NCBI GenBank assembly: GCA_015680685.1
Contig: MNCI01001885.1
Span: forward strand, 138,223 to 202,222
DNA from: Gnetum montanum
Lineage: Eukaryota > Streptophyta > Gnetopsida > Gnetales > Gnetaceae
Length of the DNA stretch: 64,000 bases
Reading direction: 5' to 3'
Made by a program: the position numbers and the translations under genes
Notes under the pieces: model-generated
Seen by the model: only the letters and a program-made list of their open reading frames with translations
Told to the model about the DNA's origin: nothing
Databases searched by the model: none
Part shown: positions 54,499-64,000 of the stretch, piece after piece
Position numbering within the stretch: position 1 is the first letter of the stretch
Layout of the letters: each line of letters begins with the position of its first letter

Positions 54499-56134
54499 TA
54501 AATGAAAACTCGTCCTCGAGTTCCTTACAATAATATCGGGAAGGTATGGAATTATTGAGGGAAATGGAACTAATGGGATGACATGTGAACGGATCATTAT
54601 TACAAGACTTGACAAAACTAGTGTTCATGACAACAAGGGTGAACACCTTATTACAATGACATCAGGCCTTAGTTGGCAACTGAGAAAGAGAGANTATATT
54701 AATGATGACTACCATAGGTGTAGGGTTTAGGAAGAAAATCAGAAATTTCAGGGCTAGGAGAAAATTGAAAAAATCAGGTCCCGTACCCCCATGACTAATC
54801 ACGAACCTCTAGTAGCGTTAGAATGGAGAGAGAAAAGGAGTAAGAAAGAGGGATAACAAGGGACAACAAAAAACATCAGTGAAATGGATCTTAAGATGGT
54901 AATGAACAAAAGAAAATTAATTACAAAATGTTAAGGGAAAGAATTTAACTAATGCTCCAAATAGGAATGTTAGTGAGTCCTCCCCAAAGCAGGCTCATGC
55001 CCTTAATGCCTTGACAAACCCACATTCAAAGAGTCCATAGGCTCTGGGAACATCCTTTGGAACAAGAGTTAAAGTCTTAACCATAAGAATCTACCAAAAA
55101 GAAAACAATGCATCAACCAAAATATATACACTAATGATACAACTGGCAATGAGGTGAACCATGGAGAGAAGGATGGAGAGAAGAGAATGGAGTGGAATCC
55201 CAAGAACAAGGCGGTGTATAGTCCCTTGTGTAGTTCATGATTAATGTGACTGGGTAGTTCTCATTCCAGCTCTAGCCTCAAACCAACCACTTCCAGTGAC
55301 TTCACATCAATGCATTTGACTAAACCATCCACTTGGATAACAAGGATGCATCGCCCAAGAGCCACCACCATTCCAACGAAACAAAGGAGAGAATGGGAAA
55401 TGAGAAGGGCCTTAGTTAGAGGGAACACTTTTGGTTCCATAACCAGTGCCTGTAGCCCAAATTCTATTTCGTCTAAGGGGTGTGCTTTGAATTCTCACTT
55501 TTTTTTTGTTTTGTATTTTTATGTGTGAGAACCACACCATGCAAAGACTTTGTTATTTTTATTGCTCAGCTTCCCGGTGAGTGGGTAACATTGGAACGGT
55601 AAGAAAACTTAAGAAGAAAACATCCAAGCACCCAAGAGAATGACCAACACAAAAGCATCAAGTTCCCTTGAAGTCATACCCTTTGCAATCCTTGAGTCCT
55701 TCCTTAGTTTGAGAAATGCCCAGTCACTGATTCGTTTAAGTTCTTATTAAGAAGGGGACTGTACATTTCCAAGCCGAGAGAGACCATAGAAATTGGTGGA
55801 TGGATGGATGAAGTGATCTCATTGCTTGCCATATCAAAAGAAACATACCTTAGTATCAACATTGTGACTTAAAGGTAAAAACCAAACATTAGCAATCAAC
55901 ATGAAAATAGTTCATACCATCATTCTGAACACTTATTATGGGACAAACTTACAGGGTGGATGGCACACACACACAAAAAATGGAAAAGGATAATGATGAT
56001 GTAAAACAAAAATAAGAAAAGTTAAAGAAAGTTGTAAAACAAAAATGTGTAAGACAAAAATGTTGTAAAACAAAAATATGTAAAACAAAAATCGAAAAAG
56101 AACTGAGGGCCCCATATGATTAGCATAGGTGTCC
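54499..56134 (-). other. Element C spacer
   Basis: No coding sequence. The first 100 bp match the 3' untranslated stretch of A (5272 onward). 54960-55020 matches A near 9167 ('GTGAGTCCTCCCCAAAGCAG'), and 55470-55710 matches A near 9680-9930. The third ORF that lies between these parts in A is absent. A single N is at 54694. Confidence 0.6.
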
Positions 56135-56148
56135 ATCCCCCCCATGAT
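56135..56148 (-). other. Element C internal polypurine-like tract
   Basis: On minus, AATCATGGGGGGGAT lies at the end of the remaining coding region, aligned with the tracts of A and B. Confidence 0.45.
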
Positions 56149-56159
56149 TGAGTTGTAAG

Positions 56160-56880
56160 GGAGAGATTCAAAATAATGAGCGTTTGTTTAAATTTTCTAG
56201 AAGTGTCCAACTTCTCCCAACTGATGTTCTTAGGTTGAGGGGTGGAAGTTGGCGACGCTCATGTTTCAATGTGTCTATGCCTTCATTATTGGCATGGGTT
56301 TGCTCAGTTTGTTCCATGCATATTTGTTTACTCCTTCGAGTAGCTGTCAACCACAGGGTGTCTACTACTAGTTGTGTGGTTGCTACATACAGGCATCTTT
56401 GTTGCGAAATTCCAAGGGCACACCTGTTACATGGAGACATTTCCTCCATGTCATCACCCGATGAATCACTATATGTGATGCATGGAACTTTCCTCTTCTC
56501 GATCTTTCCACATATGTTTATCATAGAAATTTCTTAGGAAAGATCGCAGATCGTAAGGCATGCGTATACTGGACTTAGCCATGCCCTTCCCATTATAATT
56601 GGGAAGTCCCCTTTGTTGTTATTAACTTCAATCACCAGGAAATCCGCTGGGTAGGACCAACCACACACAGTGGTAATAATGTCCTCCACCAATCCCAATG
56701 GAATGGTGATGGATTGGTCTGCCAGCTCTAGTTGAATGTTGCTCTTCTTAAGTTGGGGTAGGTTCCAAGCGTGATACATTTTTTGTGAAATTAAGTTGAC
56801 TCCGGAACCTGAGTTGAGAAGAGCCCTATGTGGTTTGTTCCTGGCAATCTGTAAATAGATTAAGGGACTTCCAGGGTCAG
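56160..56880 (-). pseudogene. Element C protease
   Basis: The active-site stretch on minus reads 'ALLNSGSGVNLISQKMY' near 56830-56776: the catalytic Asp is Asn, while S-G-S is kept. 'VEDIITTVCGWSYPADFLVI' and 'GDFPIIMGRAWLSPVYACL' follow (56710-56540). A link region with 'VPCITYSDSSGDDMEEMSP' (56490-56430) ends at about 56165, where the sequence jumps to the post-pol spacer. Confidence 0.82.
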
Positions 56881-57150
56881 TTAATTTCTAGGAAAGGTGG
56901 CCTACCTTGATCCAGTCAGTTACAGTATGTGTTAACATAACCGTATGCGTTAAGCTCTGTTGGACTGAAGGGTGCTCCGAAGCGTTAGATGGTGAAGGTG
57001 TGTACACGGCCTCAACCACTTGTTGTTGCGAGAGTTTGTTTGGGCTTTTGGTTTTGAAGTAAGGTCTTCTCTTTTTATAGTTTTCAGAACTAGCAGTAGG
57101 TTGAACATTTACAGCTCTCGCAGCGTGACGTTGCTGTGGTTGAGGAGGAA

Positions 57151-58180
57151 GTTCCCCTTGCATTGTTGGAGTAGGAGGGTTTACGGGGAGGTGTGGATGG
57201 ATTAGGAAGATGGTGTGGGTATGGAGTGTCTCCTGGAGGAGGAGTCCTTCTAAAGGACTCTTAAACTTGGTAGTGATGGTGGGGGGTTGCGTGACCCATA
57301 GAGTCACTTGGAGAAATCGGTTGCTACACATAATATCCATAAGGGTTAGGCTGCCGGTAAGGGTACTGATGTGTTGGCGGTGGCATCCCCCATGACTGTG
57401 GGTATTACCACTGCTGATGCTGTCCGATGGGCTATGGTGGAGTTCCACTTGGATAATACTTTAAGGGTTGGTGGAACTGCTTTGGGTTACCTTGTGGATA
57501 AGGTAACCTTCGGGGTGTTTGCTGTTGGTTAAGTCTTGGATTTAGTGCATACACCCCAGACTCCTGTAGATGTGAGATGACGGGGCAACATCCCTTAGGA
57601 TGGTCATAGTAGCAGATCTCACATCCACTTTCATCATCTGAATCTAAATCCACGGTTGAGTAGGGAGTTCCCCTTGCATTGTTGGAGCAGGTTGTATGGG
57701 AACTACAGGTGGAAGAGGTGTGGATGGAGTTGGAGGATGGGATGAATGTGGAATGTCTCTCGAAGGAGGAGTCCTCCTAAAGTACTCCTAAACTTGGTAG
57801 TAACATTGGGGAGTTGTGTGACCCATAGAGTCACTTGGAGAAACTGGTTGCTGCACATAATATCCATATGGGTTTGGCTACCGGTAAGGGTACTGTTGTG
57901 TTGGCGGTGGCATCCCCCATGCCTGTGGGTATTGCCACTGTTGATGTTATCTGATGGGTTGTGGTGGAGTTCCACTTGGATAGTACGTTAATGGCTGGTG
58001 GAACTACCTTGGGTTACCTTGTGGATAAGATAACCTTCTGGGTGTTTGCCGTTGGTTGAGTCTTGGATTAAGCGCATAGACCCCAAACTCCTGTAGATGT
58101 GAGATAATTGGACAACATCCCTTAGGATGATCATATTGGTAGATCTCACATCCATCGTCATCGTTTGTGTCTGAGTCCAC
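57151..58180. repeat. Tandem duplication of the element C gag tail
   Basis: Units of about 516-527 bp start at 57151 and 57667 with 'GTTCCCCTTGCATTGTTGGA'. Each contains the zinc knuckle and the Gln/His/Pro-rich tail. Visible differences between the copies argue against a simple assembly duplicate. Confidence 0.85.
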
Positions 58181-58204
58181 AACCTTATCGGAGATAGTAA
58201 TTTT

Positions 58205-58405
58205 NNNNNNNNNNNNNNNNNNNNNNNNNNNNNNNNNNNNNNNNNNNNNNNNNNNNNNNNNNNNNNNNNNNNNNNNNNNNNNNNNNNNNNNNNNNNNNNN
58301 NNNNNNNNNNNNNNNNNNNNNNNNNNNNNNNNNNNNNNNNNNNNNNNNNNNNNNNNNNNNNNNNNNNNNNNNNNNNNNNNNNNNNNNNNNNNNNNNNNNN
58401 NNNNN
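58205..58405. other. Assembly gap (201 N)
   Basis: Unknown bases within gag of element C, directly after the tandem duplication. Proteins read through it are artefacts. Confidence 0.99.
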
Positions 58406-60280
58406 CCCTTACCCTTGTTATGTGCAGGGCCTGAATTTCTCCACTTTGTCTTACCTTTGTCACTACTTCGTTCCTTCTTAGACTCTTCTACGATTTTCAA
58501 GACACTTTCAAGTCTGGAGTCTAAGGAATCCCACAATTGGTCTACCTTAGCCGATACTTCTATTATTAATTTTTGAATCGGCAAGGTTTTTCAGTTCACC
58601 AACTCTTCGAGTGGTGACTCATCCTCCTCATCACAAAATCTTACTCCCTTCTTTTGAAGGGAGGGATCGCGGTTGTATTCTTTCACACTTTCCCTTTTTC
58701 GTAGCTCACCTTCTTCTTTTGCTAGTTGTTCCAACAAGTAATGAACATCATGGGCTCTAAGTTCTGATAGTCTCCCTTGGGCATAAGTCCCAAGGGTTCT
58801 CCGAGTCTCATGCCTTAGCCCATCCACAATGTGATGAAGTTGATCCCGTTGAGCGTATCCATGGCCCGAGCAATAATGTAACAATGTGTAGTAGCGGGCC
58901 ATGGTAGCATCCAAGGGTTCATGATTACCTTGCTTCCATCCTTGGATCTGCTTACGCACATTAGACACTCTGGAGTACATTTGATACTTATCATTGAAGA
59001 GTTCTAACATCATACTCCACCTCCTGATGGTTTCCAGCTCTAAGAACTGGTACCAACTCTCTACTTCTTTGGTGAGTGTCCTAGGAAACAACTTAAGTTT
59101 TTTCCACTTGTTTTCTATGTTCTGCAAGGCGTAGGCTTTGTGGAATGCCTATAAATGATGTTGCGGATTTGAGTTGTATCCCCCTTCAAAGCATGGGATA
59201 TTGTTCATGTCTAAGCGTTTGATCTGACTATCCTTTTGATGCCTTGTTGGAATTCTTACAGCCTCTGTTATGTCGAGCATACTTCAGGTTGTAAGTAGGG
59301 GCTTGTCATGATCATCTCTTTCATGATACCTGTGATGTCTTCGTTGTTCCCTACTTTTCCTTCGGTCATACCCTTGTCCTCTCTCTCGACTTTCTCATCG
59401 AGGTCTATCGTTTTGTCTACCTCTATCGTCACCATTATGTTCATGGTGGTTGTGCCCAAATGTGGAAGGAGAGGGTGAGTGATGAGATGAAGGAGAAGAA
59501 GAAGGGGAACCATCACCATGAAGATGCTTCTTGCCTTCTCTTTGGCTACTACGGCCTCGATCGTGATGACAATCTAAGTGCCTTTCCTTATTATGAGTTA
59601 TTGTTCCTTCTATGAACAATTGGTGTTCACGGGGATCAGAACCCATGTTATGTATCGTTGATCATAGGTTCTAATACCCTACCTCCTCACCATTGTTAGA
59701 AGGGGAAACATCATTTTTTAGAGAACCCATTATAATGGGTTCATCATCTTCTATTTCGCTAAGGACGTGTGGGCCTTTGCCCTTCAACAGTGTATGTTGG
59801 CTCTCCTGCCATGAGTTCCTCATACGTTGTGCTTCTGTGGGATGATAATCCCTCATGTCAAAATCTTCCGCAACGTATTCAGCATATAATTCCATCATGC
59901 CAATTTGTGCTAAAGCACAGAGGAGCATGTTAGGGACTGATCGATCTGGGGGTAACATGATGTTACCTTGCAAATCTCTCAATCGCAACTGTTCGTCTTG
60001 ATATAGGATAAAGGTAAAGTCTGGAATATACTCATCGGGATAAGTATAAACTATCTGGTATTGTTGAGGACTTGGCTAATTTCAATTATGTGTTTTTGAT
60101 TGCCGACTGTTTCGTGTATTATCCCTAGGCGGTGAGTTACTTTTGTTAGAGGAAGACATTTTTATTGGTGTGCTAATTTTACCGTTATATAAATTTTTCT
60201 TTTAATTAACTCGAAGGTTCATTTAGGCTCCCAACAATGTGAGTGATATCCTATGTTCTATTTAGCACACAAACACTTAG

Positions 60281-60298
60281 TCCTTGGCAACGGCACTA
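60281..60298 (-). other. Element C primer-binding site
   Basis: On minus, TAGTGCCGTTGCCAAGGA lies one base inside the 5' LTR. It is a mutated tRNA-Asp-type site. Confidence 0.78.
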
Positions 60299-60299
60299 A

Positions 60300-61126
60300 T
60301 GATGAGTGGCGAGATACCCCTACACTCAACCATACGAATACGATTGTAGCACATGCGATCTAGTCAAACTCCACAAACTAAGTGCCTACACGCCCCATGG
60401 AACACTTAGGGTTAATCATTCGTTGTCTTCCCAGACTTACTTGTAGTTGTCACGGAGTATGGTTAAGCAAGTCTGAGGTATATGATTTTTATGCTTTTTA
60501 TGTTTTATGTCTTCTATGCTAACAAGGTGAAGGGTTGAGAAACTAATTACTAACTCTAACTAATGAACTAAGTTGAATTTAGCCTAGTGTCAGCATCCGT
60601 CCCCACTTACCATACACACCTTGAACCAATGCAACCGTGGCTACCAAATGCTAATCGTTGCTGGGATCACCATGCGTAACGCACGTGCTCGAAGTGGTCG
60701 TACTAAGGCACTTAACTAGGAGAGAAGGGTTGAGAGAGAAAATAATAAATAAAAAATAATAAATAACAATAAAAAATCCTAATTAGCCTATTCCATGTAC
60801 TACAAGGTTTATCTGGAAAGCTCGTCTTTATTGCCGTACACAAACTTGTGTTCAGGTACAATGTTTGCTTGAATAAAGATTTGTTCACTTTGGGACTCCT
60901 ACTACAGGCACATGGAAAATATTCTATCTCTGGAGTGATCAATCTAACAGAGTTTCCCTACTATCTAGCCTAGGATGATGAAACAAGGGAGAGCCGCCTC
61001 TTATTTATAGATATGATGACGCACCGCGCTATCACGTACGCGATATCGCAGAGGAAGATGCGATATCGTGAGGGATGCAATATCGTGTACGCAATATTGC
61101 GGCCCATGCGATATCGCGTCCCATCA
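60300..61126 (-). repeat. Element C 5' LTR with CGATATCG palindrome array
   Basis: In plus orientation it starts TGATGAGTGGCGAGA and ends GCGTCCCATCA. The TATA box (CTATAAATAA on minus) is near 61003-61012. From 61025 to 61117 about six GCGATATCGC-like sites occur, several also with GTACGCGATA. The 3' LTR has only two. Confidence 0.88.
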
Positions 61127-61966
61127 ATTAAGTTTAATTTAGGGTTATTGAAATTGAACTTGGAATTTTAGTGATTTGTCTAAAATTAACACAAGTTTGA
61201 CCTTTGGCTTTGATGTCGTGAGTCAGTTTTTCTTTTGATGTTGATTTTAACTTTTAACGTTGTACGTCAACCAACTCTTTGATGTTCCATGTCAATCTTT
61301 CTTTTAACATCCAACATCATTTCATACTTAGAAAAATTTTAAGGTCATGTCAATAACACTTAGATAAATTTTGACCATTTAAGGGATTTTTTTAAAGTTA
61401 TCAAAATTGATGTCAAAAAGATGGAATATGACCCGAATGATCCCTAGAGACCTATAAAGGCCAAAAATATGTCTTGCAAGGGTTCTTTTGGAGAATTTTG
61501 TGTTGTAGTATTGAAGGAAGCCCAATTTGACATTTTGTCGTCTGTAATACTTACAAAAATTTTAACCTGTGTTTGCTCCAACACTTAGAAAAATTTTGAT
61601 GCTAGAACTTAAACACTTAGATAAATTTTGACTAGTGCTAGCTATAACACTTATAAAAATTTTTGACCTATGTTAGCTTTGATACTTAGAAAAATTTTTA
61701 TGCTAGAGCTCCAACACTTAGATAAATTTTGACTAGCGCTAGCTATAACACCTAGAAAAATTTTGACTTCAAACTTTTTTGGAAATCATAGAAAATTGAG
61801 TTCATAAGTTGGATTATGAATCCAGATGATCTCCAATGGCCCCCAAGAGCTAAGAATGTGTCTTGTGATGATGTATTTTGGGGATTTGGTGCTCAAATTC
61901 TTATGGAAGGAGGTTGAAAGCACACTAAATTTTATTTTGAGGCAAAGCAAAAAAATGGGTACAACA
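61127..61966 (-). repeat. Element D 5' LTR remnant (U3 side)
   Basis: It matches the inner part of the D 3' LTR from about 47148 to 47767. ACTTAGAAAAATTTTGA-like words recur about nine times (61325-61770), more than in the 3' copy. The end GGGTACAACA corresponds to the LTR start TGTTGTACCC on minus. The TATA and downstream parts are lost at the junction with C. Confidence 0.65.
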
Positions 61967-63640
61967 CTAAACACTTGTCTTTTGATGAATTTTGGGTTTA
62001 AGGTATGATAAGACTAGGAAACATTTCTTTGGATACTTATATTACCATATGTTATATTCTTCATCATCTAAATCAAAGTTCATAAACTCCTATACTACAT
62101 TTTTTTCCCTTATGTTGGTGGTTGTCCTTTCTAATTTCATTTTTTTCTTGTCCTTGTCTTTGATTCTATCTTGCTTTGTTCTTTTCTCCATGATCTTAAG
62201 TGATGATTAAGATTTTTCATTAATTTAGTTTCACATTTTATCCGCTTTGACTAATATTTTAGTGACAAATTTTTATATTGACAAGGTATTCCATTGAACT
62301 GCTTTCTGTAATAATGCTTCCTCTTCCTACTCATAGTGATAGACCTCCTTTTTGTGGAGTGAAGGATCTCTATTATACTCCTCTATGCTCTCTCACTTTT
62401 TTAGCTCTCCCTCTTCCTTTTTTACTTTATCAATTAACCTTTGAATCCAATGGGCTCTCATCTCTAAAATTCTCCCTTGGGCATAGATCCCAAGAGTTTT
62501 TTTGTCTTATTTTGGGTCCATCTATGATGTGGTATAGCTATTCCATCTAAGAGAAGCCATTCCCTAGGCATCTATGTAGTAGTAAATAATATTTGCCAAA
62601 GGCCACATCAATGGACTCATGATTACTTTGTCTCCATCCCTATATTTACTTCCTTAGAATTGACACTCTTAAGTATGTTTAATGTTTCTCATTAAAGCTT
62701 GCTAGCATCATATTCCACCTTCAAATTGATTCTAGTTTCAAGGAGTGATGCTAACTTTCTACTTCCTTGACAAGTATCCTAGGGAATAACTATAGCTTTT
62801 TTTATTTATTTTCTATGTTTTTTAAACCATAGGCATCATGGAAGGCTTGCTTTAGATGGTTTTGTAATTTATCATTATAGCCTCCTTTGAACTTAAGAAT
62901 GTCATTCATATCTAGTGATTTGATCCAACTATCCCTCTAATGCCTAGTGAAAACTTAAACTATCTTCTTGATGTTAATCATATTATGGGTAGCAAGTAGG
63001 GGTTCATCATAATCATCTCTATTCCTATGATCTCTATTATGATCATGCCTCCTTTTATTATGTTTTCTATACCTTCTTTAAACTTTGTGCCCTATTTTCC
63101 TATCTCTTACACCATCTCTACCATCATCTTTGTGATGATTCCTTCTATTCCCTTCATCATATTATCTATCATTACTCCTTCTACCTTGTCCATGCTTATC
63201 CTCGTTAGAATTTGATGATTAAAAGAATGAAGATGAGGGAAATCTAGAAGAGTTATGTTGTCTTGCTCTTCTCCCTTAACCCTTTGAATATTCATAAGAA
63301 GGTTTATTAAAATACCTTTTCCTAGAGTTCCTCCTAGTATTTGGTTTTGTACTCTCTCTTACCTTGGTTATCAATCAATACTAAGCATAACTATGGATGC
63401 ACTATTTCATTTGTAGTAAAGAGGAAAAAATTTTGATGATGGAATTAGCTAAATTAGTATTCTATATTCCTTTTTTCAAACTGTAATATCAAAGAAATGG
63501 TAACCTCTTTGCTCTTGATTACTTCACATCACACCTCCATGAAGTGACCTTTCGTGCACTAGGCCTTCATAAGCTAGTAAGGCCTAAAAATTTCATCAAT
63601 CACTTTGAGGTCAATAGTTGCTACTTTAAGTTCCACTTTT
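61967..63640 (-). pseudogene. Element F gag, right piece
   Basis: It resumes F gag after D. A decayed zinc-knuckle stretch lies near 62012-62060 and matches A near 14778-14820. The helix and gag core run 62280-62960; in plus, 'TCTCCCTTGGGCATAGATCC' at 62471 matches 'TCTTCCTTGGGCATAGACCC' of A. A charged Arg/Asp/His-rich region (63000-63300) and a decayed N-terminus follow up to the primer site. It is the most degraded gag in the window. Confidence 0.7.
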
Positions 63641-63663
63641 ATCAATGCTATTACTAGCACTAG

Positions 63664-63681
63664 TTCCCAACAACAATACTA
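63664..63681 (-). other. Element F primer-binding site
   Basis: On minus, TAGTATTGTTGTTGGGAA lies one base inside the LTR. It is strongly mutated but in the right place relative to gag and LTR. Confidence 0.6.
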
Positions 63682-63682
63682 A

Positions 63683-64000
63683 TGATGAGTAGTAGAGTAG
63701 ATCTTATGCTCAACCATACAAATCACAAGTGTTCATGTGTAAATTAGTCAAACCTTGTAGATTAGATTAGCATGGGTATCTAGATAAATATTTTGTTGAT
63801 TGTTGATCACTGTCTTCCTAATCACACTTATGTATCCTACTACATATGGTTAAATGTCACTAAGGCATATGATGTTGATGTTGTCATGGCCATATTTAAA
63901 ATATTATTAAAAAAATCAATCTAACCAAGGCTAATTAGATTGTCAAAGTAAGACCTAGTTTATCCTAAGGCAATAAGTGTCTAATCCCAATTTTCTATAC
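63683..64000 (-). repeat. Element F 5' LTR, cut by the window end
   Basis: In plus orientation it starts TGATGAGTAGTAGAGTAG, then 'CTCAACCATACAAATCAC' as in the LTRs of A and E. Only the first 318 bp are in the window. Confidence 0.7.

Larger units (their letters stand above)
56888..60159 (-). pseudogene. Element C gag with duplicated zinc-knuckle tail
   Basis: The ATG at 60157-60159 gives 'MSSSNKSNSPPRDNTRN'; 'YIPDFTFILYQDEQLRLRDL' leads into the open part 59988-59671 ('RSVPNMLLCALAQIGMMEL'). The Arg/Ser/His-rich region (59646-59395) includes 'DRGRSSQREGKKHLHGDG'. The gag core is open at 59127-58591 ('LFNDKYQMYSRVSNVRKQ', 'DGLRHETRRTLGTYAQGRLS'). After the gap, the zinc knuckle 'CEICYYDHPKGCC' (near 57620-57580) has a second copy near 58150-58110, within two tandem units of about 516-527 bp. 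Few stops interrupt the core. Confidence 0.85.
53572..61126 (-). mobile_element. Element C: gag-protease retrotransposon lacking RT to integrase
   Basis: A minus-strand element of 7555 bp with LTRs 53572-54486 and 60300-61126. Gag (60159-56888) and protease (56880-56534) are followed within about 400 bp by the conserved spacer and internal purine tract, so RT, RNase H and integrase are missing. The third ORF is absent too. The flanks (GGCAT left, ATTAA right) do not match. The left flank is the gag start of D and the right flank is mid-LTR of D, so C may be a recombinant of two insertions. Confidence 0.85.
37176..61966 (-). mobile_element. Element D: Tat/Ogre-like retrotransposon carrying elements B and C
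   Basis: A minus-strand element of another family, with LTR ends TGTT(A/G)TACCC...CAACA. Its flanks CTAAG (37171-37175) and CTAAA (61967-61971) are a 4-of-5 match duplication within gag of F. Its 3' LTR is 37176-38186 plus 46639-47767 (about 2.1 kb once B is removed). A polypurine tract, an integrase C-terminus (48687-48905), an unassigned block (48906-50847) and gag with the start of protease (50848-53571) follow. Element C then intervenes and only the inner 840 bp of the 5' LTR remain (61127-61966). Most of pol and the primer region are gone. The outer limits are my best reading. Confidence 0.65.

Noticed and set aside
58167-58481. ORFs through the second gap on both strands
   Set aside because: Their length comes from N bases; only the minus-strand flanks are true gag.
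53567-61131. A target duplication for element C
   Set aside because: The adjacent 5-mers GGCAT and ATTAA do not match even allowing a mutation.

Overview
This window looks like nuclear DNA of a large, repeat-filled plant genome. One intact, spliced host gene sits in AT-rich sequence that is otherwise almost entirely old, nested retrotransposons. Plant-type Ty3/gypsy elements with a tRNA-Asp-like primer site, plant-type L1 and RTE LINEs and a plant-type TRAP-beta gene support this. A conifer or other gymnosperm fits the density of decayed nested elements, but that is inference. I see no bacterial, organellar or viral genes.

The host gene (20041-22906, minus) has five exons that join in frame to 191 codons plus stop. 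It encodes the beta subunit of the translocon-associated protein complex of the ER membrane, with a signal peptide, a lumenal domain, one membrane segment and a basic cytosolic tail.

Left block (1-19243): decayed plus-strand RNase H/integrase sequence and an RTE-like LINE tail are followed by element H (plus strand, gag only). H is split by element A (4426-17551, minus, target duplication AATAA). A is the most complete element: LTR, primer site, gag, protease, RT, RNase H, integrase, a noncoding spacer, a third large ORF of about 950 codons where Athila elements carry their env-like gene, polypurine tract and LTR.

Middle block (22907-28420): the gene's upstream region, a pair of SINE-like units, an L1-type LINE with a tandemly duplicated zinc-knuckle segment, and an RTE-type LINE fragment.

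Right block (28421-64000) is one nest. The outer element F (minus; 28421-29273, 36936-37175, 61967-64000) was entered by E (29274-36935, gag-pol) and by D (37176-61966, a different Tat-like family with LTRs of about 2.1 kb). D was entered by B (38187-46633, target duplication AGGGC, gag plus third ORF but no pol) and holds C (53572-61126, gag-protease only, no matching target duplication).

The A/B/C/E/F/H elements look like one extended family sorted into autonomous and partial forms. They share gag architecture, primer site, LTR ends (TGATGA...CATCA) and a purine-rich tract after the coding region. A and B share the third ORF. Palindromic motifs lie between the U3 edge and the TATA box, and they differ between subfamilies. 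Every element coding region carries stops or frameshifts; the host gene does not.
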